Positions 18,301 to 26,387 are shown, counted from the first letter of the stretch. The stretch is DNA of 64,000 bases from Catalinimonas alkaloidigena (GCF_900100765.1 NZ_FNFO01000004.1:372001-436000); one strand, 5' to 3'. Notes: generated from the letters alone by a model not told the origin. Program-made: numbers and translations.

Positions 18301-18590
18301 TCGAGGTAGATACTGGCCGGGTAGGTAGCGGGACTCCAGCCGGGATGCCACGCGGTGACGGGCTTGGCGCCGGGTTGCGTGCCGGGATCGCCCACCAAAG
18401 CCTGTTCGTCGACCAGATGCCGGGCGTTCCCTCCCCCGACGATCATCGCCGGCGTGAGGAGAAGTTTGGTATCATCTACCAAAGTGGCGGCCCGCTCAAA
18501 ACGAATGCCAACGGCTACGGCGGTCACCACCACAAATACCGAGACGAGCAAAAAAATGCTCACCGAAATTCTTTTTCTAAACATAATCAT
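15333..18590 (-). CDS. secreted multidomain glycoside hydrolase (clan GH-A-like) with T9SS sorting tail
   Basis: 1085 residues. Order: N-terminal signal/anchor helix (about 8-28); discoidin-like domain (about 45-180); Pro/Thr linker; carbohydrate-binding module starting WLEAECATVG (about 195-335); a second discoidin-like domain clearly duplicated from the first (about 355-500; both share DPxxxYxxWxRHxVNVETRYVR); a linker; a TIM-barrel-like catalytic region (about 515-900); a beta domain; and a Por secretion tail (last ~75 residues, YPNPGVGTVEVHL to VYILQVQSG). In the barrel, E669 in DWNEQDKWW and E797 in IWLTEFGYD sit where clan GH-A enzymes have acid/base and nucleophile. The exact GH family is not certain. 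Being convergent with the exopolysaccharide cluster, it may trim or degrade that or a related polymer at the cell surface. Confidence 0.85.
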   Translation of the reverse strand: MIMFRKRISVSIFLLVSVFVVVTAVAVGIRFERAATLVDDTKLLLTPAMIVGGGNARHLVDEQALVGDPGTQPGAKPVTAWHPGWSPATYPASIYLDLGKKTKLSAVFLHDVQDIGDFIVSYGAPGQWQPLFTDPLEHYQMWNRHDVNVETRYVRFTMTSPKANVSEVVLYAGEGSGPTPTPAPEPTPAPTPETVWLEAECATVGSNWQVLNEASASAGKYATVKAGMNSKSNAPTTPADRVRFSFSVAEAGDFALFARVNAPNGDDDSFWVRLNGGRWTEWNSLRGTNGFAWKKWSAALNLAKGANTLDFAFREDGALLDKVYLSNEGTPPSGPGGSATNCTTTPPPNSGESAKIALQPVMVVNESSLGDATKLADEQELAGDPRSGSGGAPSSEWWASWEEADYPAHAFIDLGRTYRLTDVYLYDANRVGDIVISAGAPFAWQTLFTDPMRLYNTWKRHRVNVETRYVRVTLNSPLITTPEIVLYGSPVGNAPAPTPTPPVASRPTMEHLMGVNSFIDVPIEIEEVASFVREYHNWNWDEGNQPWGNPAKTTYPGFPNNAIKVNPSYPSYKWLFDEYYALRKSKGIVVVPCMQGSVSWLTPDSEDKPRNAGAATDDPRSYQAHASYLYQYVARYGSKTVDESHLKLAADQPKKTGLNLLTYFEDWNEQDKWWRGADAEFSPYEYAAMASADYDGHQQKMGKTFGVKNADPNAKMVMGGLTSLNLEYVKTMKAWADHYRGGSFPADVLNFHHYCNTGDRWYGHGVSPEEGNLKELLKNLVTYRDQFLPGVEIWLTEFGYDTHKDSPQRAPAFKGFSAEEVQGQWLMRSYLEIAASGIDRATMYMIRDHNTTSGTQYSTSGLVSDKNHGHKPKISWYYTYTMKNLLTGARFVKEINSKNSQVKVYKFRNASAKQDIYAVWCPTSNAVTVDDFELALEGNPASVQQVKAVPNRKTGTPSALTLSGGRVRVNVSERPLFVVAYGTTAQALRSPEAMTETAVTAEESELEVYPNPGVGTVEVHLKTQEAFPAEATYTFLTLNGRAVKTGKATSAQGGGVLRVEGVPAGVYILQVQSGAKVWQTRVVIN

Positions 18591-19229
18591 AGCCAGGGTT
18601 GATTTTATAGCGAGGAGAACAAAAAGCCTTTTGAGGATTTTTGGGAGACGTAGTGGCGATCGAGATAACGCCGGGCAGACGGAGTGGCGGAAGCGGTCTG
18701 ATCCCCTCCAGGTACGACAGAGCGGGAGGATACAACGCGCTCAAAAGGAAGTACGAAACGATGGGCAGGGTACTGCACTGTACGACGTACCCTCGGCCAT
18801 TTTGAGAAAAACGCTTACCGACCGTACGCGTGGGAGGCGCACGTTTTACTGAAAAGATAATTCTCTAAAAAAGAGAAGGAAGCGAGATTGATTAGAAAGG
18901 CGTGGTGGACTTCACTCAAGGTAGACATTATTTCACAAATCCCCAACGCCCTCCTGCATTTTACCAAAAATGTCCCACTCTTTTATAAAATCCTATCAAT
19001 CAACCACATACCTATTACTCACCTGTACAAATTCGCCTATCCATCCCCACCAAACAGTCGCACGCCTCCACTCAAACACAGGTCAAAAATGCGTCTCAAA
19101 TCCTCTCCCAAACTTCACCTTATGGCACGTGCGCTTTGCCTTTCGCACCTCCCGGCTTTTCAGCTCAACGCCGTTTGTGAAGGTGGCTGGTAGTATCAAT
19201 CCCTCCTTTGCACCCTCTTTAAGGTAAAG
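18591..19229. other. intergenic region, divergent
   Basis: No convincing gene in 639 bp; open frames on the + strand here have no domain-like composition. It must hold the promoters for the secreted glycosidase (leftward) and the VOC protein (rightward). A purine-rich AAGG lies just upstream of the start at 19230. The part 18890-19190 is rich in A and C on the + strand. Confidence 0.5.
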
Positions 19230-19625
19230 ATGAAACAACGCCTCGGGGCCCTGACGTTGGTGGTCCGCGACTACGACGAAGCCCTGACCTATTATACCGA
19301 AGTGCTGGGCTTTGAGAAACGCGAAGACACGCCGCTGGGAGAAGGCAAGCGGTGGGTAGTTGTGACGCCGCCCGGTGCGCAGGAGACGAGCCTGCTGCTG
19401 GCGCAGGCCGCCACGCCCGCGCAGGTGGCCTCGGTCGGGAATCAGGCCGGCGGACGGGTATTTCTTTTTCTGCACACGGACGATTTCTGGCGCGATTACC
19501 ATGCCTTCCGTCGGCGAGGCGTGCAGTTTCTGGAGGAGCCGCGGCAGGAAGCGTATGGTACCGTCGCGGTCTTTGCAGATCTTTACGGCAATCGCTGGGA
19601 CCTGTTGGAGCCCATTCATCCGTAA
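19230..19625 (+). CDS. VOC/glyoxalase superfamily protein
   Basis: 131 residues forming the two beta-alpha-beta-beta-beta modules of the vicinal oxygen chelate fold: KQRLGALTLVVRDYDEAL with YYTEVLGFEKREDTP in the first and VFLFLHTDDFWRDYHAF with YGTVAVFADLYGNRWDLLEP in the second. The last segment carries the usual acidic metal ligand region. The classical first His is not obvious, so metal binding and substrate are open. It is 10 bp upstream of the PLD-like gene. Confidence 0.8.
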   Translation: MKQRLGALTLVVRDYDEALTYYTEVLGFEKREDTPLGEGKRWVVVTPPGAQETSLLLAQAATPAQVASVGNQAGGRVFLFLHTDDFWRDYHAFRRRGVQFLEEPRQEAYGTVAVFADLYGNRWDLLEPIHP

Positions 19626-19635
19626 CCCATCACCC

Positions 19636-20337
19636 ATGACGCACGACGCCCTCGAAGCCAGCCTGGCCCGAACGTTCGAAGATTACCTGCTGTCGCAGGA
19701 AGAAAAATCGGCCCTGCGGGAGGCCCTGGCCCCGTTCCGATACGATACCGCCACCCTCAATTTTGCCCGCAATCGTGCGTTCGACCTCGTCGAAGCCCAT
19801 GCGCGGACCGCTACGTTTGCGCCCGATGCCCTGCGGTGGCTGGAGCACGTGATCAAAACCATCGACACGATGCGCGAAACCGCCACCCTCCCCCTGGCCG
19901 ATGCCCATTTCAGTCCGGGCTCCGCCTGTGCCGACCGCATCATTCAACTGGTAGAACACACGCGCCTGTCGCTCGACATTTGCGTGTTTACCATCTCGGA
20001 CGACCGCATCAGCCGGGCCCTGGTCGAGGCGCACCAGCGGGGCATTGCTGTACGCATCGTTACGGACAACGACAAATCGAACGACCGGGGGAGCGACGTG
20101 TACCACTTTGCAGAAGAGGGACTGGCCGTTCGCATCGACACCAGCCCGAACCACATGCACCACAAATTTGCGATCTTCGACCAGCACACGCTCGTAAACG
20201 GCAGCTTCAACTGGACGCGCAGCGCCTCACACTACAACCAGGAAAACATTACGGTCCTGACCGACCTGAACGTGCTCAGCGCCTTCCGGGCCACTTTCGA
20301 CCGCCTCTGGACCGACTGCGTTCCCTTACTCTCCTAA
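19636..20337 (+). CDS. phospholipase D-like protein with single HKD motif
   Basis: 233 residues. The N-terminal ~95 residues are helical and unassigned. From about residue 96 there is one PLD-type domain ending in MHHKFAIFDQHTLVNGSFNW, which contains the HxKxxxxD core and the GSxNW sequence. A single HKD per chain is the pattern of the Nuc/mitochondrial-PLD group, which act as dimers on nucleic acid or phosphodiester lipids. No signal peptide is visible, so a cytoplasmic nuclease-like role is plausible. The ATG at 19636 is 10 bp after the VOC stop; upstream codons in frame belong to that gene. Confidence 0.85.
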   Translation: MTHDALEASLARTFEDYLLSQEEKSALREALAPFRYDTATLNFARNRAFDLVEAHARTATFAPDALRWLEHVIKTIDTMRETATLPLADAHFSPGSACADRIIQLVEHTRLSLDICVFTISDDRISRALVEAHQRGIAVRIVTDNDKSNDRGSDVYHFAEEGLAVRIDTSPNHMHHKFAIFDQHTLVNGSFNWTRSASHYNQENITVLTDLNVLSAFRATFDRLWTDCVPLLS

Positions 20338-20349
20338 CCTTTTCCCACC

Positions 20350-21123
20350 ATGACGATCCGTTACCTCCTCTGTACTTTGTTCATGGCCACCCACGCGCTG
20401 GCCCAAACCACGCCCCTGCCCGCCAGCGTGATTCGTTGGGACGCTCACCCGGCCGAAACGACCCGTACCGGTGCGCGGCGGCAACTGGTAGACGAGCGCA
20501 GCACTACGCCGCTGGCTTACCTAGAAATCCACGCAACGACCCTGAACCCGGGCCTGGCTCCGCATCCGCCGCACACGCACGACGACCTGGAAGAGCTGGT
20601 GATTGTGAAAGAAGGGCAACTGCGCGTGACCATCGGCGACCGGGAAAGCGTCTTGGGGCCGGGAAGCGTGGCCCTGGCACTGCCGGGCGATGCCCACGGG
20701 TTTACCAATGCGGGCACAACGCCGGTCACCTACTACATTTTTCGGTATCGGTCAAAAGCTCCGATGGACGTTGCTCGCGGGCAGAAGGCGGGCGGCTCGC
20801 TCTTGCTCGACGTCCAGGCGCTGCCGCTTCAGGCCAACGCCAACGGGGGGCGACGCGACTACTTTAACCGGGCGACGGCCATGTTTTCGCGCTTCGAAAT
20901 GCACGCCACCACACTGAAGGCCGGGTTGCAAAGCCACGCTCCTCATACCCACGCGGCCGAGGAATTCATACTTCCCCTGCGCGGCAACGTCGAAGAACAG
21001 ATCGGTGAAGAACGCGGCCCGGCCACCGCAGGCGACCTGATTTTTCTGGCGTCTCTGGTGCCCCACGCCATCACCAACACCGGCGACAGCCCCACCGAAT
21101 ACTTTGCGTTTCAGTGGGAATAG
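20350..21123 (+). CDS. exported bicupin protein
   Basis: 257 residues with a signal peptide cleaved after about residue 19 (ALAQ). Two cupin modules follow. The first has PHPPHTHDDLEELVIVKEGQ (His-His-Glu set) and GPGSVALALPGDAHGFTNAG; the second has SHAPHTHAAEEFILPLRGNV and AGDLIFLASLVPHAITNTG. Both retain metal-binding His/Glu residues. Function is not determined; bicupins include oxalate decarboxylases and quercetinases but no specific subgroup is recognisable. It converges with the LytTR regulator across a 21-bp gap with no hairpin. Confidence 0.82.
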   Translation: MTIRYLLCTLFMATHALAQTTPLPASVIRWDAHPAETTRTGARRQLVDERSTTPLAYLEIHATTLNPGLAPHPPHTHDDLEELVIVKEGQLRVTIGDRESVLGPGSVALALPGDAHGFTNAGTTPVTYYIFRYRSKAPMDVARGQKAGGSLLLDVQALPLQANANGGRRDYFNRATAMFSRFEMHATTLKAGLQSHAPHTHAAEEFILPLRGNVEEQIGEERGPATAGDLIFLASLVPHAITNTGDSPTEYFAFQWE

Positions 21124-21144
21124 AACGCTACCGCCGGGCAGTCG

Positions 21145-21885
21145 TCAGATGCCCAGCACCTCGCGTAGCCTGGGGTAACCCGTCCGGCTGATCGGCACCT
21201 GCGCACCCGACCGCAAAATGGCCACGTAGGTGTCTTTCTGGTACGGATCGATCTGGGTAATCTGCTGTACCTGCACGATGTAAGAGCGGTGTACGCGCAC
21301 AAACTGTTGGTCGGGCAGCGCGCGTTCGAAGTACTGCATCGTACGACTTTTCAAAAACGTACCGTGGTCGGTGTGGATCTTCACGAAATCGTCGCTGGCT
21401 TCCAGGTAATGTACCTGTTGCACGGGGATGATGTGGATTTTGGAGCCGTGGCGCACCACAATCCGGTCGCGCTGTCCCGGTGCCTGCGCGGCTGTTTCCA
21501 GCAGGGCCTGGGTTTGGGTGGCATCGGCCGGGGCGGCATGGTCCTGCCACTTGCGCATGGCCACGTCGAAACGTTCCCGGGTAATGGGCTTCAGCAGGTA
21601 ATCCACGGCATGTGCCTCGAACGCGCGGAGGGCGTACTCTTCGAACGCCGTGGTGAAGATCACCGCCGGGGCCTGGTCGAGCAGTTCCAGCATCTCGAAG
21701 CCGTTGATTTTGGGCATCTGCACATCCAGAAAAATCAGGTCGGGCTGGTGCTGCTGAATGGCCTTCACGCCTTCGAAGCCGTTGTTGCACTCCTGCACCA
21801 CTTCCACACCGGCGAGCGGTTGCAGGTATTCCAGGAGGATCGAGCGGGCCAGCGGTTCGTCGTCGATGATCACCACGCGTTTCAT
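21145..21885 (-). CDS. LytTR family response regulator
   Basis: 246 residues: receiver domain (1-115, acidic pair D8-D9, phospho-acceptor D54 in FLDVQMPKINGF, lysine in YLLKPI) and a LytTR DNA-binding domain (about 145-246; KIHIIPVQQVHYLEASDDFV, FVRVHRSYIVQVQQI). It should bind short direct repeats in promoters after phosphorylation by the kinase encoded directly upstream, whose stop codon overlaps its ATG by 4 bp. It is the last gene of the LiaF-DUF4288-LytS-LytR operon. Confidence 0.93.
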   Translation of the reverse strand: MKRVVIIDDEPLARSILLEYLQPLAGVEVVQECNNGFEGVKAIQQHQPDLIFLDVQMPKINGFEMLELLDQAPAVIFTTAFEEYALRAFEAHAVDYLLKPITRERFDVAMRKWQDHAAPADATQTQALLETAAQAPGQRDRIVVRHGSKIHIIPVQQVHYLEASDDFVKIHTDHGTFLKSRTMQYFERALPDQQFVRVHRSYIVQVQQITQIDPYQKDTYVAILRSGAQVPISRTGYPRLREVLGI

Positions 21886-22994
21886 AACTGAGGGATTTTA
21901 AGTAGTGTCGTAAACAGGTGTTGCTCGGCGAAGGCCGGTTCACCGTCCAGGTCCAGCACCAGTTCGTCAGGCGGGGCCGGGGCCGCGTCCGTTGGTGCAT
22001 GTACCTGCGTTTCCAGCAGGTCGTGGCGGCCGAACAACAGGTAGAGGCGGCGCTTCACCCCCCCAAGGCCGAAACCCGTGCCCTGCCGGGGGCGAGCCGT
22101 TTGCGGATCGAACGGGTTCTGTACCGTGACGCGCAGCATGCCGTCCTGCACCTCGGCCCGGAGCGAGATGGTCACCACGCCCAGCGTGTCGTACAGGCCG
22201 AATTTGATGGCGTTTTCCAGAAGGGGCTGCAACAGCATCGGCGGCAATTGGGCCGACGCGGCCGCTTCGTCGTAGTCCAAACAGGTGGCCAGGCGATGCC
22301 CGAACCGCACCTTTTCGATCTCCAGGTAAAGTTGCAGGTGCTGCAGTTCGTCGGCCAACGTGACCCATTCGACTTCGCGCGGACGCAACGTGCCCCGCAG
22401 GAAGTCCGAAAGCTGGTGCAGCATTTTGCGGGCCTCTTCGGGACGCGACCCCACGAGGGCAATCACCGAATTCAGGCTGTTGAACAGGAAGTGGGGCTGC
22501 ATCTGCTGGTGAAGTTTGAACAGTTCGGCCTCGCGGGCCAGCTTTTCGGCGTCGGTCTTGCGTTGCTCGTGCCTTTTCTGTTCCTCGTGGCTTTGCCACA
22601 GCGCCACCATCATCGCCATGCAGCCCAGAATCAACAGCGCAATTTCGAAACGGATGGGCAGTGTTTGCCAGAGAAAATCCGTAAATGCCTTTTCCTGATT
22701 ATAAAGCCCGTACAAAATGCGGTAGCTCGCCACCAGCCACAGCACATCGAGCATCAGGCACCAGCCCAGCATGTAGACAAACTGGTTGCGGCGCGGGCCG
22801 TAGTAGCGCATGTTTTTGTTGATGAGCAGGCACGCTACCGCCAGCAGCGCGCTGGAAACGCCCCCGTCGGCAATGGCCACTTCCCAGCCGAACGCCCGCA
22901 AGCCGTAGGCCTGAAAGGCCGCAATCAGCACCCACCATGCCGCAAACGACAGGTATGCCTGATAACCGGAAATGGGCGAACGGGCCAAGGTCAC
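21882..22994 (-). CDS. LytS/YehU-type sensor histidine kinase (His_kinase family)
   Basis: 370 residues. Four hydrophobic helices (about 12-135) form the sensor portion, then a short coiled coil leads to the phospho-acceptor H168 in QMQPHFLFNSLNSVIAL. The ATP-binding part follows with PPMLLQPLLENAIKFG (N box) and GTGFGLGGVKRRL (G box). The start at 22994 is a GTG 6 bp after the upstream stop; no closer ATG precedes the first helix. It phosphorylates the LytTR regulator encoded downstream. Confidence 0.92.
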   Translation of the reverse strand: MTLARSPISGYQAYLSFAAWWVLIAAFQAYGLRAFGWEVAIADGGVSSALLAVACLLINKNMRYYGPRRNQFVYMLGWCLMLDVLWLVASYRILYGLYNQEKAFTDFLWQTLPIRFEIALLILGCMAMMVALWQSHEEQKRHEQRKTDAEKLAREAELFKLHQQMQPHFLFNSLNSVIALVGSRPEEARKMLHQLSDFLRGTLRPREVEWVTLADELQHLQLYLEIEKVRFGHRLATCLDYDEAAASAQLPPMLLQPLLENAIKFGLYDTLGVVTISLRAEVQDGMLRVTVQNPFDPQTARPRQGTGFGLGGVKRRLYLLFGRHDLLETQVHAPTDAAPAPPDELVLDLDGEPAFAEQHLFTTLLKIPQL

Positions 22995-23000
22995 AACAGC

Positions 23001-23363
23001 TTAAGGGGTGAGCACTGCGCGGGGCGACGCTTCCGTCCCGGTCAGGTCCGACGCCCGGGCGCGCAGGTGACGCAAATAATGATCGGGGTCGTCGGGTGTG
23101 GTGATGCAATAGTGCAGCTCCGTGCCGTCGTGCAAATCGGCCAGCGCCTGCAATTCCGTTACGCCTACAAACTGCCACTCGACGCGCTGCTGCCGGTGGT
23201 TCAGGAAATGCTCCTGTTCCGACGTCCCCAGGTGGCGGGCCTTGGCCAGGGCTTCGGGCACGCTGTCGGCGGCGACCAGTCGCAGCTGCTCGTCGAATTG
23301 GGCCTGATGGGGTGCTTCCTCACAGACGATCTGAAAAATCAGTTTAGCCACGTACCAGTTCAT
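23001..23363 (-). CDS. DUF4288 domain protein
   Basis: 120 residues, soluble. The opening MNWYVAKLIFQIVCE and the pattern FDEQLRLVAADSVPEALAKA match DUF4288, small proteins of unknown function. It lies between a LiaF-like membrane protein and the LytS kinase with only 6 bp to the latter, so it is probably co-transcribed and may be part of the same envelope-stress response. No catalytic motif is visible. Confidence 0.75.
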   Translation of the reverse strand: MNWYVAKLIFQIVCEEAPHQAQFDEQLRLVAADSVPEALAKARHLGTSEQEHFLNHRQQRVEWQFVGVTELQALADLHDGTELHYCITTPDDPDHYLRHLRARASDLTGTEASPRAVLTP

Positions 23364-23429
23364 AAGCCTTGTGCTGAATGAAAGATGTGTCGACGGATAA
23401 ATAACCCCGAGCGGGTGCCGCTCGTACCG

Positions 23430-24200
23430 TCACGAATAGCTGAGCAGCTCGATGCCCGCAAACACCGCCGTGCCGCTCAGGACCAATACTTTTTCCTGCT
23501 GCAACCCCGCCGGTTTCTGGAGCATGCGCTTGTCTTCGATGCCGGCGAAGACCGATATCATTTCGGACGAGATGACCTGCCAGTGCGAAGGGATGATCAG
23601 CTTCGTACCTCCGAAAATCTGGACCACCTCCAGGTACACATGCCCCTGAATGTCGGCCTGACTGAGGTTAATCTCCGCCCCGCCAAACAGCGTGACGACC
23701 TCCCCGCCTTTCCAGCTTTTAGAGAGTATGTTCATCTCGCACGCGCCGAACACCGAAATGGCTTCCAGTTGGTCCTGCTTGTTCCGGTGCGCACCTGCGT
23801 CTTCGTACTGCTCCCGGAAAGTCTTGTCCCAGTGCTTCCAGTGCTCCCCTTCCGATTCGTTTCGCCAGACACGCCGCCGGCCCAGAATCATCCAGAGGGC
23901 GAAGGCAATCACCACGGCGGGCCACACAAACTTGACGATTTGCACTTCGGGATGCATCCAGTTAATCAGGTAGACGAGCCCAAACCCCGTGAAGAGCATC
24001 CACACCGGCGGGCCTTTGAACAACGTCTTGGCACCGATCACCAATCCCAGCGTCAGCGGAATCATGGGCCAACTTGTTATCCAGTCGGGCAGGTCCGTGC
24101 CTGTTTGGTCCAGCAGCAGCACCAACCCTACCATCAGGACAATCAGTCCGGCCAGGATGTCGCCCAGGCGCGTAGGAGGTGGATGCTTCGAATAATTCAT
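23430..24200 (-). CDS. LiaF-like envelope-stress membrane protein
   Basis: 256 residues. Four membrane helices in the first ~115 residues (LiaI/LiaF transmembrane type, beginning RLGDILAGLIVLMVGLVLLL) are followed by a charged linker and a C-terminal beta-helix-like domain (about 160-256) built of repeats such as ISVFGACEMNILSKSW and VVTLFGGAEINLSQADIQGH, typical of LiaF C-terminal domains. In Firmicutes LiaF inhibits a cognate kinase; here it heads the operon containing LytS/LytR genes, so a similar modulatory role at the membrane is plausible but inferred. Confidence 0.85.
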   Translation of the reverse strand: MNYSKHPPPTRLGDILAGLIVLMVGLVLLLDQTGTDLPDWITSWPMIPLTLGLVIGAKTLFKGPPVWMLFTGFGLVYLINWMHPEVQIVKFVWPAVVIAFALWMILGRRRVWRNESEGEHWKHWDKTFREQYEDAGAHRNKQDQLEAISVFGACEMNILSKSWKGGEVVTLFGGAEINLSQADIQGHVYLEVVQIFGGTKLIIPSHWQVISSEMISVFAGIEDKRMLQKPAGLQQEKVLVLSGTAVFAGIELLSYS

Positions 24201-24360
24201 CAGAATGCGCTTTTCCCAAAACTAACCCAAACCCCAGGCGCTACCAAAACCTGCACCGCCACGCCCCGGTGCATTCCGGTAAACGGCGAATAATGTCGGT
24301 AAAAAGTTAGGTTCCGCTGGTGGCGATGGGTTTCTTTGAAGGGAACCTCCCCGACGCCCC

Positions 24361-24780
24361 ATGTCCTCTACGCGCCCCATCGGCTACTGGCTGAAACGTG
24401 CCGACCAGCTCCTTACGGCCCATGCCGACCGCCTCCAGGCCCTCCACCGCGCGACCCGCCTCGAATGGCAGGTACTGAACCTGTTATACGAATCGGGTCC
24501 GAGCACGGCCGTGCAGGTGGCGCAGACGATGCAACCGTTCACAGACCGCGCAGGCCTGGACACGATGCTGGCTCGTTTTCAGGACGAAGGCTGGGCGACC
24601 CGCGACGCACAGGCGCGCTACCACCTTACCGAGGTCGGCCGGGAGCAGCACACGCGGATGCATACGACCCAACAGCAGTTGCGGACGCAGACCCTGCAAG
24701 GTATTTCGGAAGAGCAGTACGCCACGACGCTACGCGTGCTGGAGCAGATCGTGGCCAACCTGGAAGCGACTCTGGAATAG
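24361..24780 (+). CDS. MarR-like winged-helix regulator
   Basis: 139 residues. An N-terminal helix pair, a winged helix-turn-helix (about 35-95: WQVLNLLYESGPSTAVQVAQ, then AGLDTMLARFQDEGWATRD) and long C-terminal helices fit the MarR family, though the recognition helix is poorly conserved. It is transcribed divergently from the LiaF operon across a 160-bp gap and may control that operon or itself. Ligand unknown. Confidence 0.7.
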   Translation: MSSTRPIGYWLKRADQLLTAHADRLQALHRATRLEWQVLNLLYESGPSTAVQVAQTMQPFTDRAGLDTMLARFQDEGWATRDAQARYHLTEVGREQHTRMHTTQQQLRTQTLQGISEEQYATTLRVLEQIVANLEATLE

Positions 24781-24782
24781 AT

Positions 24783-24831
24783 AAAAAAAGCGTGTGAAAG
24801 CGCTATCTCCAGGGATACGTCTTTCGCACGC
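24783..24831 (-). terminator. intrinsic terminator of the radical-SAM-like gene
   Basis: Arms 24790-24800 (GCGTGTGAAAG) and 24821-24831 (CTTTCGCACGC) pair over 11 bp with one G-T wobble. On the minus strand the stem is followed by seven T residues (24783-24789). It lies downstream of the minus-strand gene ending at 24918 and just after the stop of the MarR-like gene. Confidence 0.75.
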
Positions 24832-24917
24832 TGTTGCAGTGGACCGCGGATGCGGGAGGATGTGGGAGGAAACAGGCCCACTGCGGAGGGATAAAGGCAT
24901 GCCGCGCCGGGACGATC

Positions 24918-26030
24918 CTAGCCCGCGGTGCTTCGGGCCACGAGGGTGTCGTTCCAGTTTAGCAAAGTTGGGGTTGCTTGGTGGGTTTGCTCTTGCCAGA
25001 CGTCCCGCAGAAACTGTTGCAGGTTCGGCCAGCGGTGTTGCAGGTAATGGTCGAACAGGTCAGGATGGATGTCCAGGTGCGACAGGTGACCGACCCGAAA
25101 ACGCTGCGCCACGCCGTACGCCAGCGGCATCAGATTCCCCTGTTCGTCTACGACCAGGGCGGGCAACACGTCGCTGAGGCGCGTGGGCAGGCAGGCACCG
25201 GTCGAATCCGGTCTCAAGACCGAAGCCAGGTACCCAAAGCGGGGCTGGTCGGGCACTTGCGCCACCGGCCAGAGGTCCAGCTCTACGCGCATGGCCGGCT
25301 CATACTGGCTTTTGAGGTACTGCCCAATCAGGAACGTTTTGTAGAGCAGCTCCTGCGGTTGCGCCGTCATTTTGCCGTTTTTGCGTGGCGCGACGGGCGG
25401 CCGCAGGTGTAGTTCGCGGGCACCGTGCTCGTACGCAAAATCGGCCAGCCAGAGTAACGAAGCCCAACTGGCGTCGGTCACGACGTGGACCAGGCCGAAC
25501 GCATGCCCCGCCCGATGCAGGGCCTGGAGGTTTTGCGTCAGCCGTGCAAACGAGTCGGACGGCTGCAACGGCGGCGGTCCGTCCACCCGAATTTCAGTCA
25601 GGTCGATCCACGGCAGTAGTGCCTGCACGTGCGCCAGGTCGAGCCACAGGCCGTGGGTGACTACTCGGTTCTTAAAACCCAGGCGACGTGTGTAGCGCAG
25701 AAGCGGCCCCAGGTCCGGATACAGAAACGGCTCGCCGCCCGTAAAGACGACCTCGTCGTAACCTTCCTGCCAGGCGGCCCGCAGAAAGGTTTTCAGCAGA
25801 TCGAGCGAAGGCGACGTCGGCGCATGTGGGGCGGTTGCCACATCGGCGGGAGGCGTGCAATGAAGGTGTACCACGCGGTCCTGACGGCGGTAAGGCGTGA
25901 CTAGCGCCGAACGCCCCGAAAGGTCGTTCGGCAGGTCGGTAGGGAGTTCCGACGAGAGGGGGAAATGCGGGAGGGGCCAGTCAGTGCAGGGAGGATGGAC
26001 GGGAGCGGAGGTTGACGTGTGGTACTGCAT
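24918..26030 (-). CDS. radical SAM-like fold protein lacking the CxxxCxxC cluster
   Basis: 370 residues. A MoaA/SPASM-like barrel is suggested by EVVFTGGEPFLYPDL (the GGEP motif, residues 98-101, which binds SAM in this family), by RRLGFKNRVVTHGLWLD and by a following strand with LTEIRVDGP. Where the three cluster cysteines should follow the first strand (about residues 53-75) only C58 is present, in HLHCTPPADV. The remaining cysteines (C15, one near 278) are far away. It is thus unlikely to bind a standard 4Fe-4S cluster. The gene is intact and has its own terminator, so it may have a non-radical or regulatory role. Its start at 26030 is the first ATG; the N-terminal 45 residues are Pro/Ser-rich. 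Confidence 0.65.
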   Translation of the reverse strand: MQYHTSTSAPVHPPCTDWPLPHFPLSSELPTDLPNDLSGRSALVTPYRRQDRVVHLHCTPPADVATAPHAPTSPSLDLLKTFLRAAWQEGYDEVVFTGGEPFLYPDLGPLLRYTRRLGFKNRVVTHGLWLDLAHVQALLPWIDLTEIRVDGPPPLQPSDSFARLTQNLQALHRAGHAFGLVHVVTDASWASLLWLADFAYEHGARELHLRPPVAPRKNGKMTAQPQELLYKTFLIGQYLKSQYEPAMRVELDLWPVAQVPDQPRFGYLASVLRPDSTGACLPTRLSDVLPALVVDEQGNLMPLAYGVAQRFRVGHLSHLDIHPDLFDHYLQHRWPNLQQFLRDVWQEQTHQATPTLLNWNDTLVARSTAG

Positions 26031-26387
26031 AGGGCGTCGTCGTTTAAGTCAGCGTTCAGCGGTGAGGCAGTTCCGAAGAACATAGGACAAAGGTGGCAGA
26101 ACCCGACGCCAAGTTCAAGGTAGAAAATGCCTGAAATTCGGATGATGTTTCTACCATATGTGTAGCGTAGTTCTACGCTTTCTGCCCCGTAGTTCCACCT
26201 GATTTCGAGTCCGCTTCCGCCCCACACGTCCCACAAATCGCTGAAAATTAAACCATTACCCTTCTTTATAAGAGGATTGTTCGTCAGGCGTAGTTGCATC
26301 CAGTCCCGAAGAATTATAACTTGACCAACCAAGGCAGCGTTTCGATACGCTCCTCCGCTAAAACCTATCAACCCACACTCTCCTCTC
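26031..26387. other. divergent intergenic region with operator-like inverted repeat
   Basis: No gene in 357 bp. An inverted repeat AGCGTAG-TT-CTACGCT lies at 26164-26179 (7-bp arms, 2-bp spacer). It is too tight for a hairpin and looks like a dimeric regulator site between the radical-SAM-like gene (leftward) and the hypothetical gene at 26388 (rightward). Confidence 0.45.

Noticed and set aside
18888-19193. 101-codon + strand frame in the glycosidase upstream region
   Set aside because: Composition follows an A/C-rich intergenic stretch and no family or start signal is seen.
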